Assembly (NCBI RefSeq): GCF_000019085.1
Contig: NC_010321.1
Location: 2,119,001 to 2,183,000 of the forward strand
DNA: 64,000 nucleotides
Origin: Thermoanaerobacter pseudethanolicus ATCC 33223
GTDB taxonomy: Bacteria; Bacillota; Thermoanaerobacteria; Thermoanaerobacterales; Thermoanaerobacteraceae
Reading direction: 5' to 3'
Program-made: the position numbers and the translations under genes
The notes under the pieces: model-generated
Databases searched by the model: none
Told to the model about the DNA's origin: nothing
What the model saw: the letters and a program-made list of their open reading frames with translations, nothing else
Shown here: in pieces, positions 43,793 through 52,307 of the stretch
Position numbering within the stretch: position 1 is the stretch's first letter
Layout of the letters: each line of letters opens with the position of its first letter

Positions 43793-44053
43793 TTAAAATT
43801 TATTGTTCGTTTTTTGATATTTTATTTTAGTTGCTTTTCCTCCTCTTATATGCCTTTCCGCTTTATTTTTGCTTAGAATCTCTCTCACTTCTTTATATAA
43901 TTCAAAGTTTATATCTGGAAGCCTTTCTGTCACATCTTTGTGAACTGTGCTTTTGCTAACTCCAAAAACCTTCGCAGCTTCTCTTACAGTTGCTTTGTGT
44001 TCTACTATATATTTTGATATTTCTAGTGTTCTCTCTTCTATGTAATCTTTCAA
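43793..44053 (-). CDS. spoIIID: Sporulation transcription factor SpoIIID
   Basis: This 86-residue DNA-binding protein of the mother cell has the helix-turn-helix ATVREAAKVFGVSKSTVHKDVTERLP near residues 20-45, and RHIRGGKATKIKY near the C-terminus, as in Bacillus SpoIIID. The start is set at TTG 44053, 8 bases from AAAGGGGG, giving MKDYIEERTLEISKYI, in line with the Bacillus N-terminus. It modulates sigma-E and sigma-K genes. Confidence 0.92.
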   Translation of the reverse strand: MKDYIEERTLEISKYIVEHKATVREAAKVFGVSKSTVHKDVTERLPDINFELYKEVREILSKNKAERHIRGGKATKIKYQKTNNKF

Positions 44054-44119
44054 ACCCAAAACCCCCTTTAAATTTTTCAAATCTCATTAATATGTATATG
44101 CCAAAACAAAGCCATTAGA

Positions 44120-44172
44120 ATATTTATAAAAACAAAAAAGACTTGAATACGGGAAGTATCCAAGTCTTTTTA
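44120..44172 (-). terminator. Terminator of spoIIQ
   Basis: AAAAAGACTTGGATAC...GTATTCAAGTCTTTTTT on the minus strand, with an 11-bp stem at 44135-44145/44161-44171 plus inner pairing and a T run. Confidence 0.85.
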
Positions 44173-44183
44173 AGCAGGTGTTC

Positions 44184-45020
44184 TTATTTAAAATATGCTA
44201 TTGGATCAACAGGTATTCCATTTTCTAAAAGTTCAAAATGTAAGTGGGGTCCTTCCCCAACTTCAAACTTTGCTGATTCTCCTATTTTCCCTATTTGCTG
44301 TCCTCTTACTATTTTTTCTTGTTCCTTTGCTAAAATCTCATCGTCTAAATTTGCATACCGTGTTTCCCATTTTCCATTTTTTATAACAACAGTATTCCCT
44401 AATTTTGGATCTTTATATACCTTTGTCACAATTCCATCCATAGCTGACAATACAGGTTCTCCTAAGTTTGATCCAATATCTACACCTTTATGAGTTGTCC
44501 ATTCTTGAAGGGTTTTTGAAAATACAAGCTTATCTTTAGCAAATTCTAATATTATGTCTCCATTTACAGGCTTCAATAAAACTAACATCGTAGAAGATAA
44601 ATTACTATCTTTTTTTATTGTGGATGTAGTACTTGCCATAACAGTTGCTACTTTGCTGTTTGTTAAACTATCATTTTTCCCTGAACTTTTAACCTCGTCA
44701 CTATTTTTTGTTACCGGTTGAGGATTTTCTTTTTTGTCAGATACGTTATTTTCTTGTTGTTGGCTGATAACAGCTGTAGAATTATTTTGCTGTTCTTTTT
44801 CTTCCTGAGCTTGCGCTAGTTCTTCTTCATAACCCCAATCACTTTCAATAGCTGAATTAATTTCTTCTTGCTGTGCTTTTCTGAGTTCTTCTAATTTTTT
44901 TAAATTATTATTAGTAACATAAACTGATGTAGCGGCTATCACTACTACGGATAAAAATAATACTATGTAAAAACCCTTTCTATCAAAAAATCTTATTAAA
45001 TTTTCCCTGTTTATTCTCAC
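44184..45020 (-). CDS. spoIIQ: SpoIIQ-like M23 (LytM) membrane-anchored protein
   Basis: This 278-residue protein has a short cytoplasmic tail and one membrane helix (GFYIVLFLSVVVIAATSVYV, residues 16-35). A Gln/Glu/Ser-rich linker follows to about residue 150, then a LytM domain. The zinc ligands are present: HKGVDIG and HLHFEL near the end. Bacillus SpoIIQ has lost one ligand, whereas clostridial SpoIIQ keeps them, so this one is probably an active endopeptidase. The partner would be SpoIIIAH. GTG 45020 is 6 bases after GGAGGTGA. The position between spoIIID and spoIID supports the name. Confidence 0.88.
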   Translation of the reverse strand: MRINRENLIRFFDRKGFYIVLFLSVVVIAATSVYVTNNNLKKLEELRKAQQEEINSAIESDWGYEEELAQAQEEKEQQNNSTAVISQQQENNVSDKKENPQPVTKNSDEVKSSGKNDSLTNSKVATVMASTTSTIKKDSNLSSTMLVLLKPVNGDIILEFAKDKLVFSKTLQEWTTHKGVDIGSNLGEPVLSAMDGIVTKVYKDPKLGNTVVIKNGKWETRYANLDDEILAKEQEKIVRGQQIGKIGESAKFEVGEGPHLHFELLENGIPVDPIAYFK

Positions 45021-45064
45021 ATTTTTCACCTCCAAATGGTATTTTAACCATTAACTTAATTATT

Positions 45065-45102
45065 TATACAAAAAATACAGCACTTTATCAGTGCTGTATT
45101 TT
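45065..45102 (-). terminator. Terminator of spoIID
   Basis: AAAATACAGCACT/AGTGCTGTATTTT with a T run on the minus strand. The spoIID stop (45088) lies in the loop side of the hairpin. Confidence 0.85.
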
Positions 45103-46131
45103 CAATAAATCTTCAATTTTTACTATTTCTATCCCTGTATAATAATATTTCAATATTTCGTCAAACTTTTTCCCTTGTTTCGCCATTGCATTTGCTCCAT
45201 ATTGACTCATTCCCACTCCGTGACCATAACCTATGACGGTTATTACAATGTTATTTCCTTGTGCCTCAAAGCTAAAATTTGTAGAATTTAAATCAAAAAT
45301 TTCTTTTATATCTTTACCATTAAAAGTTATATTCCCTATTTTTAAAGTTTTAACGTGCCCAACTTGTGTTCTTTCTACATCTTTTATTTGAGTTAAAATA
45401 TTGCTATTATCCAATTTCAAAGAAGGCTCTTTTTGCTTTAATTTATTTATAAATTCTTCTTTTGACACTATAACAGTAGTTTTATATTTTGATGCTACCT
45501 CTTCTCCAGGAGAAACCACACTTCTTAAATAAGGAATTTTACTCTGCCATACGTCCTCAGAATTCTCTGTTTTCCCTCCACTTATAGCATGATAAGCTGG
45601 CACAATTAAAGCATCATCGTACACTAAGACAAGTCCTCTTGTATCTTCTACTGCTTGAGATATTTTGGCATAGTATTTATCAAAATTTTCTCCCCATTTT
45701 TGCCTCAACTCCCCCTCAGATTGCCATGCTTGGCAATGTTCAGAATCGGCGCACACATCAGCTCCTGGATGTAATTCGCAACCCTTTCCTCCCAAAGCTA
45801 TTTCCTTTGAGAGAGCATAAGTCCTCGCTGCAACAGCTTGTGCCTTTAAAGCTTCCATTTCAAACTCCGCAGGCATTTCTGCAGCAACTACTCCTTTTAC
45901 GTATTCCTCTAAATCCATTTTTTGTATTTTGTTTTGGTTTGTTATAAAAACATTTATAGTTTTGTAATTACTTGTGTCCTCTAATTTTACTAATTTCCCG
46001 TTATCCACTAATTTTATTTCTTGGGAAGGTACAGAAAAAGTTTTATGAAAATTAAAGCCAAACACTATTATAGATGGCAAAATTATCAAACTAAAAAATA
46101 TTGTGAAAACTCCATAAGCAACATATCTCAT
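45088..46131 (-). CDS. spoIID: Stage II sporulation protein D, peptidoglycan lytic transglycosylase
   Basis: This 347-residue protein has an N-terminal membrane anchor (residues 5-27) and the SpoIID domain: EYVKGVVAAEMPAEFEMEALKAQAVAARTYA with the catalytic Glu near residue 85, the CELHPGADVCADSEHCQAW insert, and the C-terminal GYGHGVGMSQYGANAMAKQGK. It cleaves septal glycan strands during engulfment together with SpoIIP and SpoIIM. ATG 46131 follows GGAGGGGG. A sigma-E-like promoter lies about 35 bases upstream. Confidence 0.94.
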   Translation of the reverse strand: MRYVAYGVFTIFFSLIILPSIIVFGFNFHKTFSVPSQEIKLVDNGKLVKLEDTSNYKTINVFITNQNKIQKMDLEEYVKGVVAAEMPAEFEMEALKAQAVAARTYALSKEIALGGKGCELHPGADVCADSEHCQAWQSEGELRQKWGENFDKYYAKISQAVEDTRGLVLVYDDALIVPAYHAISGGKTENSEDVWQSKIPYLRSVVSPGEEVASKYKTTVIVSKEEFINKLKQKEPSLKLDNSNILTQIKDVERTQVGHVKTLKIGNITFNGKDIKEIFDLNSTNFSFEAQGNNIVITVIGYGHGVGMSQYGANAMAKQGKKFDEILKYYYTGIEIVKIEDLLKIQH

Positions 46132-46163
46132 TTTCCCCCTCCGACATTAAACATGCTAAATAA

Positions 46164-46192
46164 AATATATGTCCATAAATATATATTTATTC
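46164..46192 (-). promoter_or_regulatory. Sigma-E-like promoter of spoIID
   Basis: On the minus strand GAATAAAT (46185-46192), 13 bases, then CATATATT (46164-46171) resembles the sigma-E consensus KMATATTT / CATACAMT. The position, with a start about 26 bases ahead of spoIID, fits the known sigma-E control of this gene. Confidence 0.5.
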
Positions 46193-46204
46193 TTCCAGAG
46201 AATC

Positions 46205-46243
46205 CAAAATAACAATTAAAATAGTGGGAAAAGTTCCCACTAT
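46205..46243 (-). terminator. Hairpin upstream of spoIID
   Basis: ATAGTGGGAA pairs perfectly with TTCCCACTAT (46221-46243, 3-base loop). On the minus strand it is followed by TTTTAATTGTTATTTT, so it can end transcripts coming from the right. Confidence 0.6.
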
Positions 46244-46311
46244 AGTAGAGGAGGATATAAGCATTTATTGCTTCATAACTTTCTATCGGCAGTTTTAATA
46301 TAAAACTTTAA

Positions 46312-46406
46312 TAAAACAAAAAAACAGCTGCTTTAAAGCAGCCTACATTGGGTTGGGGGTGCAGAATATATTAAATTTTATGGGGAAAAGGGGAATCATT
46401 CTTACA
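46312..46406 (-). ncRNA. Candidate short C-rich RNA between the PEP-binding gene and spoIID
   Basis: A -10 TATAAT (46413-46418) with TTTAAA 17 bases upstream would start a transcript near 46406. It contains CCCCTTTTCCCC and CCCCCAACCC and ends at a perfect 8-bp hairpin (46327-46342) followed by TGTTTTTTTG. No ORF is present. C-runs complementary to SD sequences are typical of Firmicute regulatory RNAs; expression is not shown. Confidence 0.4.
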
Positions 46407-46496
46407 GTTTAAATTATATTACATTATTTTGGCGCTTTAAATAGGACTTAAGTCTCATTTTTTGTTATTTTTATATCTTTTTATACATAAATCGAC

Positions 46497-48200
46497 TTAC
46501 TTCTCATGAGAAATGACATACCCTATCATTTTGTCTCCATCTAAATAAGCATCAAATCGTCCTTCAAATATTTTGACAGCCGTGTCGATATATGTCCCCC
46601 TTTTAAACCATTCTTCATTGAAAATATTATTTTCATAACCATCAAATACCGGCATGTATAAAATGTTATCAATGTCTAAATCAGTAAAAAAGTGAGTCCC
46701 ATAAGAAAGCTCTGGCATAAAATCGCCATTTTTTATTCCAAGCTCTACAATCATAGCAGCATTAGATATTTCGTTGTATATAACAGGTACCCCTAAATAG
46801 GGATTAGAGGAACCCCATCTTCCCGGACCCACAAGAATGTATCTATCTCCTATACTTTTATTGAGTCTACCTATTATTCTTGCAATTTCATGTTTATCTC
46901 TATATTGGCTGTAAACTTCATGGTCTACGTATACTATATATTTTATGTTTTTCAAGATGCCATTTGTAAGCATTCTATCCCCTTTCAACAAGACACATTT
47001 TTTTTCAATATCTTTAGGAATGTGGACTTTTCTGAAACTCTCATAAGAACTCAATGGTCGTGTTTGAAGAAGATAAAATTCGCCTTTTTTTAAGTCATAA
47101 GTGAATTCAATGTCAACTGCCATTCCCATTTCTTCCTCAAGATATTTAAACAAATTAGAGATTATGTTAAAAAATCCTCTGTGTTTCCTCGGAAAGTTTT
47201 CAAAAGTAAAAATATATTTATTAAAAACATCATTGCTGTTATTCAGTATATTGATATCAAAAATAGCGTTCTCTCTTTTTGAGTATATTTGAGCAATATC
47301 ACCTATCTTATCGTGATATGTTAAAAATTGCGGTACTTCATTTATGTTATAGGTCTCAACTTCCCCTGTAATTAAATTTAGCACATCAAAAGTTTCCTGT
47401 GAATTTTTCGCTATTTCTTTTGGATTATTGCCTTCGGGCCTTAAACGCAAATTAGTTAGAGAAAAAATTCTCGCATATCCTCTACCTGTACACTTTGTCC
47501 CTAAACCAAAAACTAATCTCACAACCCCATCTTCTATTTTAATTCTGTCAGTCCACCGTCTGTAATTTCGAGAGAAGCCTACTCCAGAAACCTCTGGATA
47601 AAAATACATACCTTTTTGTGAACCTATCAGTTGTTGCACAATTACCCCCATTAATTCTTTTTGATCAGGAGCATGTTTTCTCCTATATGCGACGGCATCT
47701 GGGCCATATACGCTTACATAAATCTCTTTAATAGCTTTTTCTAATTGTTTAAGCCTTTCTCTATCTGTCCCCTTGTTAGGAATAAAAGTGGTATAATACT
47801 TGCCAGCAAAAGAATATTTTACATTATCTTCTAATAAAGAAGAAGACCTCACAGCTAAAGGATAATACATTTTATTTAAAATCTCTGTCAGCACTTTTTT
47901 AAATTCTGGAGGAAATTTAGCTTCTCTAAATCTCATTTCTACTTCCTCATAAGGAGTATCTTCCGTTATATCATTTAAATTATTATAATCTAAAAACATT
48001 TGATAATAATCAGTAGCTATAAAAAAACTTTCAGGTATCTTTACACTTTGCTTAAAAACATCAATATATTTTTCTAATACCTCTTCTGCAAAGCAAAGTC
48101 CTGAAGCTTTTCCTCCAATATACCCTTCCCCAAAAATTCTATCTTCGTTTTTTCTGTTTAAGCGAGGATTGTAATTTTTATATAATAAAGTCTCAGACAT
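46497..48200 (-). CDS. PEP/pyruvate-binding domain protein (PPDK N-terminal domain only)
   Basis: This 567-residue protein has the ATP-grasp-like N-terminal domain of PEP synthase and pyruvate phosphate dikinase: GGKASGLCFAEEVL near residue 29, YPLAVRSSSLLEDNVKYSFAGKYYT near 112-135, and DIEFTYDLKKGEFYLLQTRPLS near 362. No phosphohistidine swivel motif or PEP-binding TIM barrel is present, so it cannot carry out the full reaction alone. The C-terminal 170 residues are not recognised (they include GDRYILVGPGRWGSSNP). Role unknown. It stands alone between ald and spoIID. Confidence 0.75.
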   Translation of the reverse strand: MSETLLYKNYNPRLNRKNEDRIFGEGYIGGKASGLCFAEEVLEKYIDVFKQSVKIPESFFIATDYYQMFLDYNNLNDITEDTPYEEVEMRFREAKFPPEFKKVLTEILNKMYYPLAVRSSSLLEDNVKYSFAGKYYTTFIPNKGTDRERLKQLEKAIKEIYVSVYGPDAVAYRRKHAPDQKELMGVIVQQLIGSQKGMYFYPEVSGVGFSRNYRRWTDRIKIEDGVVRLVFGLGTKCTGRGYARIFSLTNLRLRPEGNNPKEIAKNSQETFDVLNLITGEVETYNINEVPQFLTYHDKIGDIAQIYSKRENAIFDINILNNSNDVFNKYIFTFENFPRKHRGFFNIISNLFKYLEEEMGMAVDIEFTYDLKKGEFYLLQTRPLSSYESFRKVHIPKDIEKKCVLLKGDRMLTNGILKNIKYIVYVDHEVYSQYRDKHEIARIIGRLNKSIGDRYILVGPGRWGSSNPYLGVPVIYNEISNAAMIVELGIKNGDFMPELSYGTHFFTDLDIDNILYMPVFDGYENNIFNEEWFKRGTYIDTAVKIFEGRFDAYLDGDKMIGYVISHEK

Positions 48201-48261
48201 TTTTCCACCGCCTATTGAGATTTTAATTTTACAAAAATTATAACATGAGATTTTTTAGTAA

Positions 48262-48299
48262 ACAACAAAAAACCTCCCACAAAATTTCTTTGTGAGAGG
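48262..48299 (-). terminator. Terminator of ald
   Basis: ACCTCTCACAAA/TTTGTGGGAGGT (one mismatch) followed by TTTTTTG on the minus strand, just after the ald stop at 48323. Confidence 0.8.
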
Positions 48300-48322
48300 T
48301 AGATATTTTCATTCAGAAAATC

Positions 48323-49447
48323 TTACTCTTTATCTAAAGCCTCAACAGGGTCAACATACTCTAAACCTTGAGCATCTGCAACAGGTTTGTAGGTTACCAT
48401 TCCTTTATAAACATTTAATCCTTTTAATAAAGCTTTATTTTCAAGTAAAGCCTTCTTATATCCTTTATTTGCTATTTCTAAAGCATAATGCAATGTTACG
48501 TTAGTTAAAGCAAAAGTAGAGGTTCTCGGAACCGCTCCTGGAATGTTAGGCACAGAATAATGTACTACTCCATGTTTTATAAAGTACGGGTCTTTGTGAG
48601 AAGTCGTTCTATCACAGGTCTCTATACAACCACCTTGGTCTATTGCAACATCCACTATTACTGCACCTTTCTTCATCGTCTTTACCATTTCTTCTGTCAC
48701 AAGTTTTGGCGCCTTTGCTCCAGGTATCAAAACTGCTCCTATTAGCAAATCTGCTTTCTTCACACTCTGAGCAATATTAAAACTATTTGACATCAAAGTT
48801 GTAACTCGTCCACCAAATATGTCATCAAGGTAAGCAAGTCTCGCTGGATTTACATCCAATATTGTAACTCTTGCTCCCATCCCCATAGCTACCTTTGCTG
48901 CATTTGTACCTACCGTTCCCCCACCTATTATTACTACTTCTGCTGGCTCTACTCCTGGGACTCCGCCCATTACAATTCCTCTTCCTTCATTTATGTTGGT
49001 AAGAAGATAAGCTCCTATTGTCACCGACATCCTTCCAGCTACTTCACTCATGGGAGTTAAGAGAGGAAGTGCTCCATTATCTAATTGTACTGTCTCATAA
49101 GCAATCCCTACTACTTTTTTCCTTAATAGAGCTTCTGTTTGTTGTTTATCAGGAGCTAAATGAAGATAAGTAAAAAGAATCTGTCCTTCTTTGAAATAGT
49201 CATATTCGCTTGGCTGTGGTTCTTTTACCTTCATAATCATATCTGCTACATCAAATACTTCTTTTGCAGTATTAAGTATTTTCGCTCCAACCTTTGCATA
49301 TTCTTCATCAGTTATGCCACTTCCCATTCCTGCACTTTTTTCAATATATACTTCATGGCCATTTTTTATAAAAGCTTCAACTCCCGCAGGAGTAATAGCC
49401 ACACGAGCCTCTGCAGTTTTTATCTCTTTTGGAACGCCAATTTTCAT
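48323..49447 (-). CDS. ald: Alanine dehydrogenase
   Basis: This 374-residue NAD-dependent enzyme interconverts L-alanine and pyruvate plus ammonia. It starts [20 protein letters not shown] with the substrate Arg. The catalytic Lys lies in [11 protein letters not shown] near residue 74 and His in TYLHLAPDK near 95. The Rossmann loop is [17 protein letters not shown] near residue 170. Alanine is a usual fermentation product of Thermoanaerobacter and a germination-related amino acid in spore formers. The gene is single, with its own promoter and terminator. Confidence 0.95.
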   Translation of the reverse strand: MKIGVPKEIKTAEARVAITPAGVEAFIKNGHEVYIEKSAGMGSGITDEEYAKVGAKILNTAKEVFDVADMIMKVKEPQPSEYDYFKEGQILFTYLHLAPDKQQTEALLRKKVVGIAYETVQLDNGALPLLTPMSEVAGRMSVTIGAYLLTNINEGRGIVMGGVPGVEPAEVVIIGGGTVGTNAAKVAMGMGARVTILDVNPARLAYLDDIFGGRVTTLMSNSFNIAQSVKKADLLIGAVLIPGAKAPKLVTEEMVKTMKKGAVIVDVAIDQGGCIETCDRTTSHKDPYFIKHGVVHYSVPNIPGAVPRTSTFALTNVTLHYALEIANKGYKKALLENKALLKGLNVYKGMVTYKPVADAQGLEYVDPVEALDKE

Positions 49448-49497
49448 ATCCTATCTCTCCTTTATCAATCTTTTATCAAAACCTTTTCAATATATTA

Positions 49498-49526
49498 ATT
49501 CTACAAAGCTATTAAAAATCCTTCAA
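49498..49526 (-). promoter_or_regulatory. Promoter of ald
   Basis: On the minus strand TTGAAG (49521-49526), 17 bases, TAGAAT (49498-49503), with the start about 45 bases ahead of ATG 49447. Confidence 0.45.
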
Positions 49527-49587
49527 CAAAAAATAGAAATTATAAAAACTTTTAAGTAAACAACATACTTTCTTAAAATTTTTCGTA

Positions 49588-49617
49588 AATTTAAAAAGGC
49601 GCAACATGACGCCTTTA
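49588..49617 (-). terminator. Terminator of murA
   Basis: AAAGGCG/CGCCTTT hairpin with a TTTTTAAATTT tail on the minus strand, beginning at the murA stop codon. Confidence 0.75.
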
Positions 49618-50865
49618 TATTCTATATATGATTGCACCAAGATTTTTTAACTTTTCTTCCATTTTTACATAACCTCTGTCAATATGATAAATATCGTTTA
49701 TTTCAGTCCTACCTTCTGCAATAAGTCCTGCCAATACTAAGGCTGCTCCCGCCCTTAAATCCGTTGCTTTAACTTCTGCACCTGTCAAATGATCTACTCC
49801 TGTAACAACAGCGCTTCTCCCTTCTATCTTTATATTTGCCCCCATACGCTTTAGCTCATCCACATGCATAAATCTATTTTCAAAAACTGTTTCTATTATA
49901 ACGCTTGTCCCTTTTGCCACTGTCATCATAACCATCATTTGAGCTTGCATATCTGTAGGAAAGCCTGGATAAGGAAGAGTTTTTATGTCCACTGCTTTAT
50001 AATTTTTGATTCCTTTGACTCGCAGTCCCTTAGGTTCTTCTGTTATCTTAATTCCGCATTCTGTTAATTTCGCAATTATAGACCTTACATGATCCACTAT
50101 GACATTTTCTATAAGAACATTTCCTCCAGTCATTGCAGCTGCTACCATAAAAGTCCCTGCTTCAATTCTATCTGGTATGACAGTATGCTCAGCCCCTTTT
50201 AGCTCCTTTACTCCTTCAATTCTTATTGTATCTGTCCCCGCGCCTTTAATATTTGCTCCCATCTTGTTGAGAAAATTGGCAAGGTCAACAATTTCCGGCT
50301 CTTCCGCAGCGTTTTCTATTATAGTAACTCCTTCCGCAAAAACTGCCGCCATCATGATGTTTTCTGTAGCCCCAACACTTGGAAAATCTAAATAAATTTT
50401 TTTGCCTGTCAATTTTTTGGCTCGTGCTTCTACATAACCATGTCCTATGGTGATATCTGCTCCCAAAGTTTGAAATCCTTTTAAATGCAAATCTATTGGT
50501 CGAGAACCAATAGCGCACCCACCTGGCATAGAAATTTTAGCGTGCCCCAACCTTGCAAGTATGGGTCCCATCACCAAAAACGATGCTCTCATTTTCTTCA
50601 CCAAATCATATGGGGCTTCTACATCTTTAATATCCACTTTTATCTTTAATTTCTCATTTTCAAATTCACATATAGCACCAAAATGCTTAATTAACTCTAT
50701 CATGACATTGACATCCTCTAAAGTAGGTATGTCATCTAACACTATTTCTCCTGATGACAACAAAGAAGCGGCAATTATAGGTAATACAGAATTTTTAGCA
50801 CCACTTATTTTTACACTTCCTTTAAGAGGTGGGCTTTTTTCAACAATAAATTTCGTTGTTATCAC
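49615..50865 (-). CDS. murA: UDP-N-acetylglucosamine 1-carboxyvinyltransferase
   Basis: This 416-residue enzyme makes the first committed step of peptidoglycan synthesis by transferring enolpyruvate from PEP. The N-terminal [21 protein letters not shown] carries the PEP-contacting Lys near residue 24. The catalytic Cys is in [18 protein letters not shown] near residue 116, and [18 protein letters not shown] is near 305. The GTG 50865 start lies against its SD, so the true start might be a few codons away. It follows ywmB, as in Bacillus. Confidence 0.95.
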   Translation of the reverse strand: MITTKFIVEKSPPLKGSVKISGAKNSVLPIIAASLLSSGEIVLDDIPTLEDVNVMIELIKHFGAICEFENEKLKIKVDIKDVEAPYDLVKKMRASFLVMGPILARLGHAKISMPGGCAIGSRPIDLHLKGFQTLGADITIGHGYVEARAKKLTGKKIYLDFPSVGATENIMMAAVFAEGVTIIENAAEEPEIVDLANFLNKMGANIKGAGTDTIRIEGVKELKGAEHTVIPDRIEAGTFMVAAAMTGGNVLIENVIVDHVRSIIAKLTECGIKITEEPKGLRVKGIKNYKAVDIKTLPYPGFPTDMQAQMMVMMTVAKGTSVIIETVFENRFMHVDELKRMGANIKIEGRSAVVTGVDHLTGAEVKATDLRAGAALVLAGLIAEGRTEINDIYHIDRGYVKMEEKLKNLGAIIYRI

Positions 50866-50871
50866 CCTCTT

Positions 50872-51621
50872 TTAATATTCTATAGCTATAATAGGTGTCG
50901 CCACCCATATATAAGTTTTATCGTCAAAAGAACTATATCTTATTGCTACGTTTAAATTTATTTTTTCACTTCCTAATTTAATATATTCTTTTAATTTGCT
51001 CGAATAAGCAGAAACACTTATTATATTTTCATCTTCCATTCCTTCTACTTTTTGTGCATCTAATTTGTCAAGTATTAATTTAACTATACTACTATTTTTT
51101 TCTTTATTCAACTTCCCTTTAAAAGTCCCTACAAAGCAGGTTGTTATCTCCGGTTTCCCTTTTAATTCCTTAAAAGTATTATCGATAAGTTTTTTTTCTT
51201 TTTCAACATCTTGATATCCTTTTAGTAAATATTCATCTATTAACAAGTATGCCTCTCCTTTATCCCTATTCTTTATACTTTGCGCCACAATACTTATTGC
51301 TCTCATATTTTCTGAATAGTCTATTTCTATCTGTCGAAAATTATCTTTTTCGCTTTTTGATACCTTAATTTTTTCTTTGTCAATTTCCATGCTTTCAAGT
51401 GCTTTTTCAACATATTTTGTTAAATTGTCAAAATTTGTAAATACATTGTCGACTTTTGCCCACCCGTTTATATTCGCATATTCATAAGTGGCTCCTGTCG
51501 TTAAAAAGACTTCTTTTGTCAGTGAAACATCTTCCGTCAATGAAAGAAAAGTCTGTTTTTGAAATCCAAATGAAAATATTACAATAAAAATTATTAATCC
51601 TGTAAATATTTTTTTAAACAC
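50872..51621 (-). CDS. ywmB: YwmB-family secreted or membrane-anchored protein
   Basis: This 249-residue protein has an N-terminal hydrophobic segment (residues 5-20) that acts as signal peptide or anchor, followed by an extracytoplasmic YwmB-like domain (ATYEYANINGWAKVDNVF near residue 44, ITTCFVGTFKGKLN near 160). The TATA-box-like fold of YwmB is known but its function is not. Position directly before murA matches Bacillus, where ywmB precedes murAA and spoIID. GTG 51621 is 8 bases from AGGAGG. A terminator-like hairpin precedes the SD. Confidence 0.75.
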   Translation of the reverse strand: MFKKIFTGLIIFIVIFSFGFQKQTFLSLTEDVSLTKEVFLTTGATYEYANINGWAKVDNVFTNFDNLTKYVEKALESMEIDKEKIKVSKSEKDNFRQIEIDYSENMRAISIVAQSIKNRDKGEAYLLIDEYLLKGYQDVEKEKKLIDNTFKELKGKPEITTCFVGTFKGKLNKEKNSSIVKLILDKLDAQKVEGMEDENIISVSAYSSKLKEYIKLGSEKINLNVAIRYSSFDDKTYIWVATPIIAIEY

Positions 51622-51636
51622 ATTTCTTACCTCCTT

Positions 51637-51706
51637 TTAAAAAAAGGCGGTAAAATACCTGCGAATCCACAAGGGGGAGAATGGATCCGCCGATTTTTAC
51701 CGCCCT
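51637..51706 (-). promoter_or_regulatory. Terminator-like leader hairpin directly before ywmB
   Basis: GGCGGTAAAA (51646-51655) pairs with TTTTACCGCC (51695-51704), an inner 9-base arm pairs with one mismatch (51661-51669 with 51682-51690), and the loop carries CTCCCCCTTG. Seven T follow, then immediately the AGGAGG of ywmB. This is the layout of a transcription attenuator in a leader. No ligand motif is recognised and no clear promoter is seen in 51707-51960. Confidence 0.55.
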
Positions 51707-51825
51707 TCTATTTTAAATTATTAACTGAAATAAAAAGATTTATTCATCAATCTAAAAAATTTTATTATTGACATAACAGGAAAAATGGGCAGCCATTAGA
51801 AATAATTAGATAAAAAGAGAATAAG

Positions 51826-51905
51826 TCAGAAAAGGTCAGATAAATATAGATAAATTTTCCTGATAAACTTTTTTGGTCAAAAAAGGTCAAAAATCAAATT
51901 TGTTT
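51826..51905 (+). promoter_or_regulatory. GGTCA direct repeats upstream of the small membrane protein gene
   Basis: AAGTCAG, AAGGTCAG, TGGTCAAA and AGGTCAAA occur in tandem within 80 bases ahead of the plus-strand gene at 51970. This could be a binding array for a regulator. A TATAAT follows at about 51905. Confidence 0.3.
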
Positions 51906-51969
51906 TATAATTTTGATAAAGTAAAATTATAAGTGGAAGGAAAAATATCTCAAAAAGGAGGTGTGAAAT

Positions 51970-52266
51970 ATGTTCTGGGTAACACTTATTGTAGTAGGAC
52001 TTATATCTAGTCTTGTATTTCATCCTTTGTTCAACTCCAAAGCTGGAGAATCTTACGTCGAAAAGCTAAATAAAATTTACGGAACATACTGGGCAGCACT
52101 AGTTGCACATCTAATCGGAGCATGGCTTGGCGGCGCTTACCTAGGCAAATGGGGCTGGATGGTCGCTGATTACAACGTAATAGGCGGATTCATCGGAGCA
52201 ATAGTAATTGGTTATCTGTGGTACCTAATCGCTAAAAGTCAAACAAAAGCAGAAGCTAATAAATAA
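51970..52266 (+). CDS. Small membrane protein, Gly-rich (GlsB/YeaQ-like)
   Basis: This 98-residue protein is one of the few plus-strand genes, with a full AAGGAGGTG SD. It has an N-terminal helix (FWVTLIVVGLISSLVF), a middle amphipathic part (YVEKLNKIYGTYWAALVAHLIGAWLGG) and a C-terminal Gly-rich helix (DYNVIGGFIGAIVIGYLWYLI) that recalls the YeaQ/YmgE transglycosylase-associated family. That resemblance is weak. The strong SD and terminator argue for high expression. Function unknown. Confidence 0.75.
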   Translation: MFWVTLIVVGLISSLVFHPLFNSKAGESYVEKLNKIYGTYWAALVAHLIGAWLGGAYLGKWGWMVADYNVIGGFIGAIVIGYLWYLIAKSQTKAEANK

Positions 52267-52279
52267 AATAAATCTATAA

Positions 52280-52307
52280 AAGCGGGGTTTATTCCCCGCT
52301 TATTTTT
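52280..52307. terminator. Bidirectional terminator
   Basis: AAGCGGGG TTTATT CCCCGCTT with T-rich tails on both sides serves the plus-strand gene at 51970 and the minus-strand comEB, whose stop (52300) is inside the stem. Confidence 0.85.
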
